From contig JAQGOE010000246.1 in NCBI GenBank assembly GCA_028293725.1, positions 25,619 to 89,618 of the forward strand: DNA of 64,000 nucleotides, given 5' to 3'. The DNA is from Gammaproteobacteria bacterium. GTDB lineage: Bacteria; Pseudomonadota; Gammaproteobacteria; Steroidobacterales; Steroidobacteraceae. The notes under the pieces are model-generated. The model had not been told where the DNA came from. It did no database searches and saw nothing but the letters and a program-made list of their open reading frames with translations. Of this stretch, positions 30,455 to 38,893 are shown in pieces. Made by a program: the position numbers and the translations under genes. Position 1 is the stretch's first letter; every line of letters starts with the position of its first letter.

Positions 30455-31633
30455 ATGCCTTGGAAACGGCGTCCATTCGACGGTAGTGACCTAGCACGCG
30501 CATTGAACATCGCCGATCTCCGCGCGGTGGCTCGGCGGCGCGTGCCTCACTTCGTGTTCGAATACGTGGAGGGCGGAGCGGAGGACGAGGCCTCGCTCCG
30601 CTGCAACCGGACCTCGTTCGAGGCCCTACGGCTCGTTCCGCAAACGCTTGTCGATACCTCGAGCCGGCACCTGCGGACCGAGATCCTGGGACGCCCCGCG
30701 GCCGCACCACTGGTTATCGGTCCCACGGGACTGAACGGTATGTTGCATGCCGATGGTGACATCGGCCTGGCCCGCGCGGCGGCTCACCTCGGCATTCCGT
30801 TCACCTTGAGTACGATGTCGACCACGAGGCTCGAGGACGTCGCCAAACAGGCAGGCGGCCGACTGTGGATGCAGCTATATGTCATGAAGAACCGCGCCGT
30901 GGCGGAAGACATCATGACCCGTGCGGCGGCCGCCGGGTACGAGGCGCTCGTATTCACGACGGATGCCAATGTCTTTGGCAGCCGCGAGTGGGATCGCCGC
31001 AGCTACCAGGCGCCGGGGAAACCAACACTGCGGGCCAGGCTGGATGCGTTACGTCATCCCGGCTGGCTGCGCAGCGTCCTCATGGCGAATGGTATTCCCC
31101 GCTTCCGCAACCTGGAGGGATTTCTCCCGCCGGGCGCGACGAGCGCGGTGGGCGGGAGCACCATCATCCCGAAGCTCTTCGAGGCCACGATCACCTGGGA
31201 TGACATCACCTGGATTCGCCGCTTCTGGCCGCGCAAGCTGTTGATCAAGGGCGTGTTGAGTGTGCCCGACGCGGAGCGCGCGGCTGCCCTGGGTTGCGAC
31301 GGTATCGTGCTGACGAATCACGGCGGACGGCAACTCGACTCCTGCGTAGCACCGATCGATGTCCTTCCTGAGATCGCTGCTGCCGTGGGCAAGCGCCTCA
31401 GCATCATCATCGACGGCGGGTTCCGACGCGGCACCGACGTCATCAAGGCACTCTCCCTGGGCGCGAACGCCGCGATGACCGGGCGAGCTACTCTGTACGG
31501 TCTCGCGGCGAACGGCGAGCGCGGAGTCGAGCGGGCGCTCGAGATTCTGACGACAGAGATGGAGCGCGCCATGGGCCAGCTCGGCGTGAACTCAGTTGCT
31601 GACCTTGGACCCCACGTCATTCGTCGAAGCTGA
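30455..31633 (+). CDS. FMN-dependent 2-hydroxyacid dehydrogenase/oxidase (LldD/mandelate dehydrogenase family)
   Basis: 392 aa. The TIM-barrel flavoprotein signature is complete: FMN-binding PTGLNGMLHADGD and LSTMSTTRLEDVA, the catalytic base His in LTNHGGRQLDS, and IIIDGGFRRGTDVIKAL for phosphate binding. Members oxidise (S)-lactate, (S)-mandelate or glycolate to 2-oxoacids, at the membrane or in the cytoplasm. Substrate is not decidable here. The 3' end overlaps the convergent hydrolase by 42 bp. Confidence 0.88.
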   Translation: MPWKRRPFDGSDLARALNIADLRAVARRRVPHFVFEYVEGGAEDEASLRCNRTSFEALRLVPQTLVDTSSRHLRTEILGRPAAAPLVIGPTGLNGMLHADGDIGLARAAAHLGIPFTLSTMSTTRLEDVAKQAGGRLWMQLYVMKNRAVAEDIMTRAAAAGYEALVFTTDANVFGSREWDRRSYQAPGKPTLRARLDALRHPGWLRSVLMANGIPRFRNLEGFLPPGATSAVGGSTIIPKLFEATITWDDITWIRRFWPRKLLIKGVLSVPDAERAAALGCDGIVLTNHGGRQLDSCVAPIDVLPEIAAAVGKRLSIIIDGGFRRGTDVIKALSLGANAAMTGRATLYGLAANGERGVERALEILTTEMERAMGQLGVNSVADLGPHVIRRS

Positions 31634-32719
31634 CTCGCGCAGCAGTCTCTCGAGTTCCCCTTTCCAGATCGCGGGCAGGCTGTGAGTCTGGTGCCCGGCG
31701 GTCCGGTCGCTCAACGGAATCACGACAGCCCGCCCGTGCGGAACGCGCTTGATCTCACGCTCGAGAATGCCTAGCTCGGGAGGATTGATGAGATCGTCCG
31801 CGGAATTCACCGCGAGCAGAGGAACCCGGATTTTCTCCAGGAGCGGACCAGGGTCGTAGTCGTGTGAGGCATCCAACGCGTACATGATGTCATTGGCGTC
31901 ATTTGTCTTCACGAAATCGGCAACATACTCATCGATCGCCTGGTCCGCCTGGGCAAGCGTCGGTCCCTGGCGCTGACGTACTACAGGGTTGCTGCTCACG
32001 AACCAAAGCATCCCGGCAACTGTCTTGAACGCCGCAGGCTGATTCTGATAATCGCCCCCATGCCACTCCGGGTCGTTGCGGATCGCTTCGATGCCCAAGA
32101 GTCGCCATGCGCGGTTACGCCCGGCGACCTGGGCCGGGAGGCTCGCCAACGGCATTAGCGCGTCCATGAAGTCGGGGTGCTGCTCACCCCAAACCCACGT
32201 GTGCATGCCACCCATGGACGTGCCCATGATCAGTCGAGCGTGATTGACACCAAGCCCCTCGGTGAGCAGTCGGAACTGCGCGGTTACCATGTCGGTGTAC
32301 CCGTAATGGGGAAAGTGCGCGTGCAGACTGTCACTCGGCTTACTTGATTTGCCGTGGCCGATACCATCGGACATCACGATGAAATACTTCGTGGCGTCCA
32401 GCGGCTGGCCCGGGCCAAACAACTCGCCAGCGAATTGTGGCCGTAGAAAACCGTCAGCGCTGCCTCCCGTGCCGTGTCCAATGAGGACCGCGTTACGCAC
32501 CATTCCGTGTGCGTCTTTAACGGGCTTGCCGAGCGTGAGGTAGTGGATTCGCAGCTCCGGCAGCGTTTCGCCGGAGGTGAACGTGAAGCCTTTAATGACG
32601 TAGTCGCCCGTGACGGGCGTCGGGGGCGGGGTGGCTGCCGTTGCGTTCCCGGTCAGTATGAGGGCCGGTAGGAAGGCCTTGACCCACCGGGCGACCTGCC
32701 CCATGAATTTCGTATCCAT
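31592..32719 (-). CDS. Exported MetX-like alpha/beta hydrolase
   Basis: 375 aa. An N-terminal signal peptide (to about TAA-TPPP) suggests periplasmic location, unlike true homoserine acetyltransferases. The fold motifs follow MetX: GHGTGGSADGFL, nucleophile GTSMGGMH (Ser at about 168), VNSADDLINPP (acid) and AGHQTHSLP (His). Start is ATG 32719; a GTG one codon earlier is equally open. It may act as an esterase or acyltransferase of unknown substrate. A stem-loop separates it from gfa upstream. Confidence 0.8.
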   Translation of the reverse strand: MDTKFMGQVARWVKAFLPALILTGNATAATPPPTPVTGDYVIKGFTFTSGETLPELRIHYLTLGKPVKDAHGMVRNAVLIGHGTGGSADGFLRPQFAGELFGPGQPLDATKYFIVMSDGIGHGKSSKPSDSLHAHFPHYGYTDMVTAQFRLLTEGLGVNHARLIMGTSMGGMHTWVWGEQHPDFMDALMPLASLPAQVAGRNRAWRLLGIEAIRNDPEWHGGDYQNQPAAFKTVAGMLWFVSSNPVVRQRQGPTLAQADQAIDEYVADFVKTNDANDIMYALDASHDYDPGPLLEKIRVPLLAVNSADDLINPPELGILEREIKRVPHGRAVVIPLSDRTAGHQTHSLPAIWKGELERLLRESASTNDVGSKVSN

Positions 32720-32734
32720 CACGCCAACCCCGCT

Positions 32735-32761
32735 GAGTGCCGCTTTTTGAAAGCGGCACTC
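32735..32761. terminator. Strong inverted repeat between gfa and the MetX-like hydrolase
   Basis: GAGTGCCGCTTT-TTG-AAAGCGGCACTC is a perfect 12-bp stem with a 3-nt loop, extendable by CCGCT/AGCGG. It lies 30 bp after the gfa stop and 15 bp before the hydrolase start. It most likely terminates the adhC-gfa transcript, although no T-run follows the stem. Confidence 0.6.
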
Positions 32762-32791
32762 TAGCGGGAGCGTGATCTTCGAGCTAGACCC

Positions 32792-33364
32792 TCAGGCGGA
32801 CAGGACGCCCTTCGACTTCGCGGTGTGCGTGGCGATCGCATCCATCAGTGGGGGCGACAGGCAGTCATACGGCTCGAGGTGCAGCTCTTTCAGCCGCGCG
32901 CGCACGGCGCCCATCTGTGCCGGCGGGAAGCCCGACTCGATGATCGAGGAGACGAACGCAGCGAAGGTAGGCGCCCCCCAACCGCTCTCCTTCGACAACT
33001 CGGTGTGCACGAAGTCCAGGCCGTAGAACGCATGACCCTTGTTCTCGATGCGTCCGTACATATGAACGCCGCAACCCGTGCAAGCATGGCGTTGGATCGT
33101 CGCGGTCGAATCCACGACCTTGAGCTTCTGCTCGTTCGCGGTGACCTTCACGTTGTCGCGCCCCGTCACTGCGATCTGCGCGAAGGTGGCGCCCTGCGGC
33201 TTCCAACACTTGGTGCATCCGCAGACATGGTTATGGGCGATATCGCCCTTGATGCTGACGGTCACCGGCGACGAGGTGCATTTGCAGGTCAGCGTGCCAC
33301 CGGCGAAGTTGGCAACTCCGGGTTTGACGCCACCATCGACGGCCGGATGAATGGTAGTAGCCAT
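32792..33364 (-). CDS. gfa: S-(hydroxymethyl)glutathione synthase (glutathione-dependent formaldehyde-activating enzyme)
   Basis: 190 aa, the length of Paracoccus Gfa. Zinc-binding cysteines lie in [25 protein letters not shown] and [16 protein letters not shown], and [11 protein letters not shown] is conserved. It is thought to speed formation of S-hydroxymethylglutathione from formaldehyde and glutathione. It is 66 bp downstream of adhC, which uses that product. Confidence 0.92.
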   Translation of the reverse strand: MATTIHPAVDGGVKPGVANFAGGTLTCKCTSSPVTVSIKGDIAHNHVCGCTKCWKPQGATFAQIAVTGRDNVKVTANEQKLKVVDSTATIQRHACTGCGVHMYGRIENKGHAFYGLDFVHTELSKESGWGAPTFAAFVSSIIESGFPPAQMGAVRARLKELHLEPYDCLSPPLMDAIATHTAKSKGVLSA

Positions 33365-33430
33365 GATGTTTTCCTTTCAGCGGTTTTGCTTGAATCTAAA
33401 ACGGTTATGCTTGCGGCGGTCTCGCGCGCC

Positions 33431-34540
33431 CTAAAACGTCACGACGGAGCGAATCGACTCGCCCTTGTGCATGAGGTCGAACGCGTCGTTGATCTTCTCG
33501 ATCGGCATCACGTGCGTGATGAGGTCGTCGATGTTGATCTTCTTATCCATGTACCAGTCAACGATCTTCGGCGTGTCGGTACGGCCGCGGGCGCCCCCGA
33601 ACGCACTCCCCTTCCACACACGACCGGTGACGAGTTGGAATGGGCGGGTCTTGATCTCCTGTCCGGCACCGGCGACTCCGATGACCACCGACACACCCCA
33701 GCCGCGGTGGCAACACTCGAGCGCCTGGCGCATGAGATCGACATTGCCCACGCACTCGAAGCTGTAATCCGCGCCGCCATCCGTGAGCGCAACCAGGTGT
33801 TGCACCAGGTCGCCCCCGACTTCCTTCGGGTTCACGAAGTGCGTCATGCCGAACTTCTCCGCCAGCGACTTGCGCCGCGGATTGATGTCCACGCCGATGA
33901 TCTTGTTGGCGCCGACGATGCGTGCGCCCTGGATCACGTTCAAGCCGATACCGCCGAGGCCAAACACCACGACATTCGCACCAGGCTCGACCTTGGCCGT
34001 GTTGATAACGGCGCCGACGCCTGTGGTCACGCCGCAGCCGATATAGCAAACCTTCTCAAACGGGGCGTCCTCGCGAATCTTCGCCAGGGCGATCTCCGGC
34101 AGCACGGTGTAGTTGGAGAACGTCGAGCAGCCCATGTAGTGATGGATCATCTCCTTACCGATGGAGAAGCGGCTCGTGCCGTCGGGCATCACACCCTTAC
34201 CCTGTGTGCCGCGGATGGCCGTGCACAGATTCGTCTTGCGCGAGAGGCATGATTTGCACTGCCGGCACTCCGGCGTGTACAGCGGAATCACGTGATCGCC
34301 CTTTTTCAGCGTGGTGACTCCCGGACCGACGTCGACGACGATTCCCGCGCCCTCATGGCCGAAAATGACAGGAAAAAGGCCTTCCGGATCGGCACCCGAG
34401 CGGGTGAATTCGTCCGTATGACACACACCGCTGGCCTTGATTTCGACCAGGACTTCACCCGCCTTGGGACCCTGGAGATCGACCTCGACCACTTCCAGCG
34501 GTTTTCCCGCCGCGTATGCGATTGCAGCTTTCGTTTTCAT
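33431..34540 (-). CDS. adhC: S-(hydroxymethyl)glutathione dehydrogenase / class III alcohol dehydrogenase
   Basis: 369 aa, full length. Catalytic zinc ligands are in [10 protein letters not shown] and FGHEGAGIV; the structural zinc site is [35 protein letters not shown] is the NAD-binding loop, and [15 protein letters not shown] is the class III signature. It oxidises S-hydroxymethylglutathione to S-formylglutathione, detoxifying formaldehyde. An S-formylglutathione hydrolase is not in view. It is divergent from an AcoR-like activator. Confidence 0.95.
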   Translation of the reverse strand: MKTKAAIAYAAGKPLEVVEVDLQGPKAGEVLVEIKASGVCHTDEFTRSGADPEGLFPVIFGHEGAGIVVDVGPGVTTLKKGDHVIPLYTPECRQCKSCLSRKTNLCTAIRGTQGKGVMPDGTSRFSIGKEMIHHYMGCSTFSNYTVLPEIALAKIREDAPFEKVCYIGCGVTTGVGAVINTAKVEPGANVVVFGLGGIGLNVIQGARIVGANKIIGVDINPRRKSLAEKFGMTHFVNPKEVGGDLVQHLVALTDGGADYSFECVGNVDLMRQALECCHRGWGVSVVIGVAGAGQEIKTRPFQLVTGRVWKGSAFGGARGRTDTPKIVDWYMDKKINIDDLITHVMPIEKINDAFDLMHKGESIRSVVTF

Positions 34541-34661
34541 GCGACCCTCATTTCAACTGCCCGCACGGGCGTCGGTCCCGTGCTTGGCGAGCGGCAGAGT
34601 CTACCCGCTGCTTACGTGAAATTAATACGGCGCACCGCCCCTTGGTCGCGTGGACGGGCAG

Positions 34662-34678
34662 TGTTCCAATACGGAACA
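34662..34678. promoter_or_regulatory. Palindromic activator site between adhC and the AcoR-like gene
   Basis: TGTTCC-AATAC-GGAACA is a perfect 6-bp-arm palindrome, 121 bp upstream of adhC and 128 bp upstream of the activator start. The position and symmetry suit a Fis-type HTH dimer site of the neighbouring regulator. I did not find a convincing -24/-12 element in 34541-34806. Confidence 0.5.
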
Positions 34679-34806
34679 GTCATCGGGAGCTTTGTATCGA
34701 AAGCGATGCTCGTGTACGTGACACTTTCCACGCCGTGGCATAATCGTCCGGAGATCGAACACTGCGTTCGATTGTCGGGAGCTTTGCCAGACTAGAGGGG
34801 GAGGCC

Positions 34807-36774
34807 ATGCTCCAGCAGATTGGTAGTCATGCCCGTTACATTCAGTCGGTCCTGCGGGGCACGGCACGCGAGGATAGCGCTAGCACGCCGGATTACGTGA
34901 AGCGCTCCTGGCTGCGTTGTCTCGGCCAGTACCATCTCGACCCGCAGTCACAGCGGGAGCCGTTCGTTTTGCCCCGCGAGGAGCGCCTGGCTCGCAAAGA
35001 GCAGAACCTCGAGCTGGTCTCTTTTGCTGATGCGGAGATGGCCCACCTGTACCACCAGTTGGCGGGATCGGGTTACTCCATCATCCTGACCGACCTGGAC
35101 GGAGTGCTGCTCGATTACTACGGCGACCTGAGCTTCCGCAACGCCGCGTTCCGCACCGGATTGGTGCTGGGCGCCGTCTGGAGCGAGGAGCATGGCGGCA
35201 CGAACGGCATGGGGACGTGCCTGTTCGAGCGCGCGCCGCTCATCATTCATCGCGACCAGCATTTTTTCTCCCGCAACACCGGGCTAACTTGTTGCGCGGC
35301 ACCGATATTCGACTACCGCGGCGATCTCGTTGCCGTGCTGGATGCCTCCGGCGAATCCGACCGCGCGCAGCAGCACACGCTCGTGCTGGTGAACATGTCG
35401 GCGCAGATGATCGAGAACCGGCTGTTCCTGAACCGCTTCCGGGATGGTTTCGTGGTGCGCTTTCACAGCCGGCCCGAGTTGGTCGGCACCTGGAGCGAAG
35501 GAATCATCGCGATGGATCCGACGGGTGCCATCGCCGCGCTCGACCGCAACGCCCTGTTCCAACTCGGCTTCAAAAGCTCGGCGGAGTTAGTGGGCGCACC
35601 GCTCGAGCGCATTTTCAACATCTCACTGCCCGCCCTCGTCGGCCGCAGTCAGAAAAAGTCATTCCACCCGCTGGCGATTTACGAGACCCGTCATGGCGGC
35701 CGCTTTTTCGCGGTCGCGCAGGCCCCGCAATCGAAGCGGACACCCGCGAACAAACAGCCGGCCGAGCCGCTCGAGGGGCGCTCGATGCCCGAGACGGGAC
35801 GCAGCGTGCTCGATGAGCTCGATCTCGGCGACCCGGTCCTGGCGCGCAACATCCAGGCCGCCAAGCGGCTCGAGTCGCGCGACATTCCGATACTCCTGCT
35901 CGGTGAGTCGGGCACGGGCAAGGAATTCTTCGCACGCGCGCTACACTCGGCCAGCGAGCGAGCCGACAAGCCGTTCGTTGCGGTGAATTGCGGCTCGCTA
36001 CCCGAGACGCTCATGCAGAACGAGCTGTTTGGTCGTGCCGGGGGTGTCAGCACCGCGGCGGAAGACGAGCGCGGCAGAATCGTACAGGCCAACGGCGGCA
36101 CCCTCTTCCTCGATGACATCGGCGACCTGCCGCTCGAGTTGCAATCGCAACTCCTGCACGTGTTGGAGGAGCGCGAGGTATTGCCTCGCGGCTCGGAATC
36201 CCCGGTCAAAGTCGACATCCGCCTGGTGAGTGCCGCGCGCGGCAGCCTGCAGGAAAAGATCCGCCGCAGCGAGTTCCGGGAAGATCTGTTCTACCGGCTG
36301 CAGAGCCTGGTCCTTACATTACCGCCGTTGCGGGACCGTAAAGACAAACAGGCCTTGATCCGTCACATCTTTTCGCAGGAGAGCGCCGCGACTCCGGCTG
36401 TCACCCTGAGCGAAGATCTGATCGACGCGCTGTGCGCCTATTCGTGGCCGGGCAACATCCGCCAGTTGCGTAACGTGCTGCGCGGCATGATTGCATTGCG
36501 AACCAGTGACCGGCTCGACATCACGAGTCTCCCCGCGGACTATGGCATCGGCCAACCCGTCGCGGAGCACGAGACGTCGGAAGGCTCCGGCGAAACCCAG
36601 TCTCTCAATCCGCTGGAGAAAGCGGAACGCAGCGCCTTGCTGCGGGAAATCGACCTTCATCACGGCAATATCAGCCGCGTCGCGCAAAAGCTCGGTATCG
36701 GGCGCAATACGCTGTATCGCAAGATGAGGCGGCTCGACATTGCGTTTCCTGCGAGGCAGTCAGCGCGGCGCTGA
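34807..36774 (+). CDS. AcoR-like enhancer-binding regulator with degenerate GAFTGA loop
   Basis: 655 aa. An N-terminal GAF-like sensory region (about 40-230) and a PAS-like segment (230-310) precede an AAA+ domain (about 335-560). Walker A is GESGTGKEFFARAL; Walker B reads LFLDDIGD with Asp in place of the usual Glu. The sigma-54 contact loop, normally ELFGY..GAFTGA, reads ELFGRAGGVSTAAED, so GAFTGA is absent. The arginine-finger segment FREDLFYRL is kept. The C-terminus (LHHGNISRVAQKLGIGRNTL) is a Fis-type HTH. It probably controls the divergent adhC-gfa genes, perhaps without sigma-54. Confidence 0.88.
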   Translation: MLQQIGSHARYIQSVLRGTAREDSASTPDYVKRSWLRCLGQYHLDPQSQREPFVLPREERLARKEQNLELVSFADAEMAHLYHQLAGSGYSIILTDLDGVLLDYYGDLSFRNAAFRTGLVLGAVWSEEHGGTNGMGTCLFERAPLIIHRDQHFFSRNTGLTCCAAPIFDYRGDLVAVLDASGESDRAQQHTLVLVNMSAQMIENRLFLNRFRDGFVVRFHSRPELVGTWSEGIIAMDPTGAIAALDRNALFQLGFKSSAELVGAPLERIFNISLPALVGRSQKKSFHPLAIYETRHGGRFFAVAQAPQSKRTPANKQPAEPLEGRSMPETGRSVLDELDLGDPVLARNIQAAKRLESRDIPILLLGESGTGKEFFARALHSASERADKPFVAVNCGSLPETLMQNELFGRAGGVSTAAEDERGRIVQANGGTLFLDDIGDLPLELQSQLLHVLEEREVLPRGSESPVKVDIRLVSAARGSLQEKIRRSEFREDLFYRLQSLVLTLPPLRDRKDKQALIRHIFSQESAATPAVTLSEDLIDALCAYSWPGNIRQLRNVLRGMIALRTSDRLDITSLPADYGIGQPVAEHETSEGSGETQSLNPLEKAERSALLREIDLHHGNISRVAQKLGIGRNTLYRKMRRLDIAFPARQSARR

Positions 36775-36819
36775 GCCACAATACGTGTCCCCGGTGCCCC
36801 TCTCTAAAGGAGCCTCTCT

Positions 36820-37236
36820 ATGGCGGACACGATTTTTGGAAAAATCCTCGCGGGCCAGATCCCCTGCCACAAGGTGTACGAGGACGATAAAGTCCTCGCG
36901 TTTCTCGATATCAATCCCCTTAGTACAGGGCACACGCTGGTGGTCCCCAAGGAGCCGGCGGAGACGATGGACCGGCTTTCGGACGAGTCCGCCGCGGCAC
37001 TCGGCCGTGTACTACCCCGCCTCTGCCGGGCCGTAATCGCGGTCACCGGCGTCAAGCAGTACAACGTGCTCGAGAACAACGGCACGGCGGCTCATCAGGC
37101 GATTGCGCACGTGCATTTCCACATCATTCCGAAGCCGAATGCCATCGAGGGACTCGGTGTGGGGTGGCCACAGCAGGCATTCGACCACAAAGCTGGGGGA
37201 GAATTGGCCGCGAAGCTGCGCGCGGCCGTGGGTTGA
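36820..37236 (+). CDS. HIT-family nucleotide-binding hydrolase
   Basis: 138 aa. The histidine triad HVHFHIIP lies near the C-terminal third, and GQIPCHKVYEDDKVLAFLDI and GHTLVVPKEP are conserved. HIT proteins of this size hydrolyse adenosine phosphoramidates and similar nucleotides in the cytoplasm. AAAGGAG upstream of ATG 36820 fixes the start. Confidence 0.92.
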   Translation: MADTIFGKILAGQIPCHKVYEDDKVLAFLDINPLSTGHTLVVPKEPAETMDRLSDESAAALGRVLPRLCRAVIAVTGVKQYNVLENNGTAAHQAIAHVHFHIIPKPNAIEGLGVGWPQQAFDHKAGGELAAKLRAAVG

Positions 37237-37248
37237 CCGCACCATGAC

Positions 37249-37277
37249 TTGACAGTCAGTAAGCGTATGCTTACTGT
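37249..37277 (+). promoter_or_regulatory. Promoter with embedded operator for the GST-ArsR-SRPBCC operon
   Basis: TTGACA (37249-37254) and TACTGT (37272-37277) are spaced 17 bp apart, a good sigma-70 promoter. The spacer and -10 are covered by the perfect inverted repeat CAGTAAGC-GTAT-GCTTACTG (37257-37276). A repressor bound there would block RNA polymerase. The ArsR-family protein of the operon is the obvious candidate. Confidence 0.7.
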
Positions 37278-37333
37278 AAGCCGTGACTGACGTTCTGGTG
37301 AGCCCGTAACCCAACCCATACGAGGGATCGATC

Positions 37334-37981
37334 ATGAGTGACATCGTCATCCACGGCGTACCTGGCAGCCCATACCTCCGCAGCGCCCTGCTCGGCTTCG
37401 AGGAAAGAGGCATCCCGTACCAGCTCGCGGCAATGCCGTTCGGAGCACAGCACGGCGAGGAGCATTTGAAGCGCCAACCTTTCGGCCGTATCCCGGCAAT
37501 GGAACACGGTGAATTCTGTCTCTATGAGACGCAGGCGATTCTTCGCTACGCCGACACTTTGGGCTCCGGGCCTTCACTGATACCACGGGATTCGCGGGGC
37601 GCCGCCCGGATGAATCAGATTGTGGGCATCGTCGACTGGTATGTGTTTCCGGCCATATCGGCGGGCATCACTGCCGAGCGTCTCATGTCGCAAGCCTTCT
37701 GGGGCCGGCCCACCGACGAGAGCAACATCGCGAAAGCCATGCCCGTCGCGCGCACCTGTATCGGAGAAATCGACCGCTTGAAGGGTGCGTCGGAATTCCT
37801 GACAGGTAGCAGCGTGTCCATCGCGGATCTTATGTTGGTGCCCCATCTGGAGTACTTTCGAGCGACTCCGGAGGGAACTCAGCTTTTGAAAGGGACCTCG
37901 CTCGATGGCTGGCTGACACGCATGACGATGCGTGCGAGCATGCAGGCCACCCGGGCGGAGCGACTCAAACAAACCGCATGA
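37334..37981 (+). CDS. Glutathione S-transferase family protein
   Basis: 215 aa. The N-terminal thioredoxin-like domain has GVPGSPYLRSALLGFEE and the cis-Pro/glutathione segment FGRIPAMEHGEFCLYETQAI. The C-terminal helical domain has LTGSSVSIADLMLVPHLEY with the conserved Asp cap. Substrate unknown. First gene of an operon with arsR and an SRPBCC protein, so a role in response to an electrophile or aromatic compound is plausible. Confidence 0.88.
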   Translation: MSDIVIHGVPGSPYLRSALLGFEERGIPYQLAAMPFGAQHGEEHLKRQPFGRIPAMEHGEFCLYETQAILRYADTLGSGPSLIPRDSRGAARMNQIVGIVDWYVFPAISAGITAERLMSQAFWGRPTDESNIAKAMPVARTCIGEIDRLKGASEFLTGSSVSIADLMLVPHLEYFRATPEGTQLLKGTSLDGWLTRMTMRASMQATRAERLKQTA

Positions 37982-37997
37982 TGATCCAACGGACGAT

Positions 37998-38336
37998 ATG
38001 ACCAAAGGAAGCGACTCCGCCGCCACCGCCCTCGCTGCGCTTGCCGACCCAACGCGCCGGCAATTGTTCGAGCGTCTGAGATCCGGGCCGCGCGCCGTGG
38101 GCGAGCTGGCGCGCGGTGTTACGGTTTCGCGGCCGGCGGTGTCGCAACATCTTGCGGTTCTGAAGGCCGCGGGACTCGTCAGAGATACGGCGACCGGGAC
38201 CCGGCGGGTGTATGAGATCGACCCGAAGGGACTCGGCGCCATCCGGGCGTGGCTCGACGACATGTGGGGCGGCGCGCTGGAGAGCTTCGGAGACGAGGTC
38301 GGAAGAGAAGACCCCGATAAAAAGGACAGCGAATGA
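37998..38336 (+). CDS. ArsR-family winged-helix repressor
   Basis: 112 aa. The winged helix covers about 10-85 (ALADPTRRQLFERL, RPAVSQHLAVLKAAGLV, TRRVYEIDP). No cysteine metal site is visible, as in the ArsR subgroup paired with SRPBCC/AHSA1 genes. I start at ATG 37998, 16 bp after the GST stop. The stop overlaps the next start (ATGA). Confidence 0.9.
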   Translation: MTKGSDSAATALAALADPTRRQLFERLRSGPRAVGELARGVTVSRPAVSQHLAVLKAAGLVRDTATGTRRVYEIDPKGLGAIRAWLDDMWGGALESFGDEVGREDPDKKDSE

Positions 38337-38827
38337 GTAGCCTCGGAATCCGTCCAGCGCCCGTAAAAAAGAGCGTCGTCGTCAAGGCGGACGTGGAGCG
38401 ATCGTTCAGCGCGTTTACGAGCCGCATCGGAAAGTGGTGGCCACGCACACACTCCATCGGCGCAACACCACTAGCGGACGTCGTAATCGAGCCGCGTGTG
38501 GGTGGACGTTGGTACGAGCGCAGCGGCGACGGGTCCGAGTGTGAGTGGGGCAAGGTGCTCGCCTGGGACCCACCGGGCAGGCTCATTCTCGCCTGGCAGG
38601 TGGATGGGGATTGGAAATACAACCCCGCGCTCGTGTTAGAGGTAGAGGTTACATTCACGGCACTCGAGGCTGGGGTGACGCGTGTGGACCTGGAGCATCG
38701 GAACCTCGAGAGATACGGCGACCGTGCCGCGGAAGTTCGCGAGAAAATCGGCTCCGACGGCGGCTGGCTGGGCATTCTCAAGTCGTTCGTGGCGGATACG
38801 GAGGCCACCTTCCCTCTCAAGGCCTGA
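38333..38827 (+). CDS. SRPBCC (AHSA1-like) domain protein
   Basis: 164 aa. The START-like fold shows VKADVERSFSAFTSRIGKWWP, VGGRWYERSGDGSECEWGKVLAWDPP and GWLGILKSFV, typical of the SRPBCC proteins found next to ArsR repressors. Such proteins bind small hydrophobic ligands; ligand unknown. Translationally coupled to arsR. Confidence 0.88.
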   Translation: MSSLGIRPAPVKKSVVVKADVERSFSAFTSRIGKWWPRTHSIGATPLADVVIEPRVGGRWYERSGDGSECEWGKVLAWDPPGRLILAWQVDGDWKYNPALVLEVEVTFTALEAGVTRVDLEHRNLERYGDRAAEVREKIGSDGGWLGILKSFVADTEATFPLKA

Positions 38828-38893
38828 GCTCGGCTTTCCAGGTACGCTTCTTGCAATCTTACGACCGTTCTAGTTAACCCGTGTTAATAGATC

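Noticed and set aside
32825..34252. 475-codon plus-strand frame over gfa and adhC
   Set aside because: Antisense shadow of two clear enzymes in high-GC DNA.
38874..38887. TTAAC-CCGT-GTTAA as an operator of the Kai operon
   Set aside because: Only 5-bp arms and no partner site; could be chance.
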